DNA of 64,000 nt from Ga0077555 sp963741565 (lineage in GTDB: Bacteria > Pseudomonadota > Alphaproteobacteria > Rhizobiales > Hyphomicrobiaceae), in contig CAVUIK010000008.1 of assembly GCA_963741565.1 (NCBI GenBank), forward strand, positions 496,001-560,000, written 5' to 3'. The translations under genes were made by a program, and so were the position numbers. Positions within the stretch are counted from its first letter, which is position 1, and the number at the start of each line of letters is the position of its first letter. The notes beneath the pieces are model-generated. The model made no database searches. It was not told the origin of the DNA and saw only the letters and a list, made by a program, of their open reading frames with translations. Positions 63,617-64,000 of this stretch are shown piece after piece.

Positions 63617-64000
63617 TCAGCCGATGCCGAGCGCCGTGCCTGGCGGCCGTTTGATATTGTCAGGCGCGTCGAGACCGACACCCCGAAGTCCGCTGAACAA
63701 TTCGTAGAGCTTTCGCGACATCGGCCGCCGGCAATGCCGGCCGCAGGATCGATGCCACATTGCTCTTCAGATGATCGATGCTGGAGGTGCCAAACAGCAC
63801 GACATCGGCGCCTGGCTCGTGCCGGGCAAACCGGTAGGCTGCATCGACGATGCTCTCAGCGCCGCCTTCATGCAGCAGGAAGCCGAGCGGATTGTCTGAG
63901 GCCGCAAGGGCTGACGGCAACTTGCCTTCCGCGACAAGCTTCTCGACCGTCTCCGCGAGCAGCCCTGGCTTCGAGAAGATATTGCGCACGACGAACATCA
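63617..64000 (-). CDS. Aldo/keto reductase, C-terminal part, frameshifted near the end
   Basis: The gene extends past the window edge; the visible part has VLFGTSSIDHLKSNVASIL, the cofactor-binding C-terminal region of the aldo/keto reductase family. The frame open from the edge stops at 63660 with an unnatural Arg-rich tail. A +1 shift at the TTT at 63711-63713 gives KLYELFSGLRGVG then LDAPDNIKRPPG and a stop at 63617, which is a believable family C-terminus. The catalytic residues are outside the window. Confidence 0.75.

Noticed and set aside
1..64000. CRISPR array, tRNA, rRNA or transposon ends
   Set aside because: No regularly spaced repeats, no cloverleaf-like segment in any gap, and no transposase or integrase product were found.

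Overview
The window is a dense, high-GC (estimated at a little over 60% by eye) chromosomal segment of an alphaproteobacterium, most likely Hyphomicrobiales (Rhizobiales). This rests on a GcrA cell-cycle regulator, a PodJ-like Sel1-repeat polar protein, the argD-argF-hslO order, a DUF6460-type membrane protein, a TIGR02186/TauE pair and a ligase-associated helicase/PdeM pair. I saw no rRNA, tRNA, CRISPR array, insertion sequence or prophage. Genes are tightly packed and many overlap by 1-20 bp at their ends.

Layout: (1) 1-1.9 kb, the 3' part of ribonuclease E with a terminator. (2) 2-7.5 kb, a hydantoin/dihydropyrimidine-type cluster: amidohydrolase, a coupled 97-aa unknown, MFS carrier, CobW/G3E GTPase and M20 carbamoylase. 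(3) 7.5-8.8 kb, paaI and a paaG-like gene without the rest of a phenylacetate operon. (4) 8.9-11.3 kb, a PhyH dioxygenase, a histidine-box fatty acid hydroxylase, a PAN-domain secreted protein and a tiny membrane protein. (5) 11.3-15.2 kb, PPOX-fold protein, alpha/beta hydrolase, GMC oxidoreductase and an atypical metallophosphoesterase. (6) 15.3-19.6 kb, two tandem GmrSD-like DUF262/DUF1524 genes next to an HTH/S24-type regulator, the best candidate for a defence locus. (7) 19.7-26.3 kb, DUF952-pyrD, MATE exporter, helicase and PdeM. (8) 26.3-34.7 kb, TIGR02186-TauE, the PodJ-like gene, a coiled-coil secreted protein and priA. (9) 34.7-39.4 kb, a small transaldolase and an Fe(III)-type ABC importer. 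(10) 39.6-42.4 kb, an ECF sigma factor coupled to a VWA membrane protein. (11) 42.6-48.6 kb, enoyl-CoA hydratase, SDR, hslO, argF, argD with a hairpin/T-run in its leader, then gcrA. (12) 48.8-54.4 kb, ppk2, an unknown membrane protein, isovaleryl-CoA dehydrogenase, an ICMT-like protein and a secreted coiled-coil protein. (13) 54.4-64 kb, a catabolic-looking region with a double CaiB CoA-transferase, a lone peptide-type solute-binding protein, NIPSNAP, FAD oxidoreductases, VOC, SDR and the end of an aldo/keto reductase.

The most unusual signal is not a gene. Five genes (second GmrSD, PodJ-like, CaiB, FAD amine oxidase, aldo/keto reductase) are each interrupted by an apparent single extra base, always a +1 insertion. 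In three of them the plus strand reads GAACTC, and removing one A both restores the protein and creates GACTC, a GANTC site (the CcrM methylation target read by GcrA in alphaproteobacteria). This pattern looks more like methylation-linked or homopolymer sequencing error than five independent gene deaths, and affects how the broken genes should be read.
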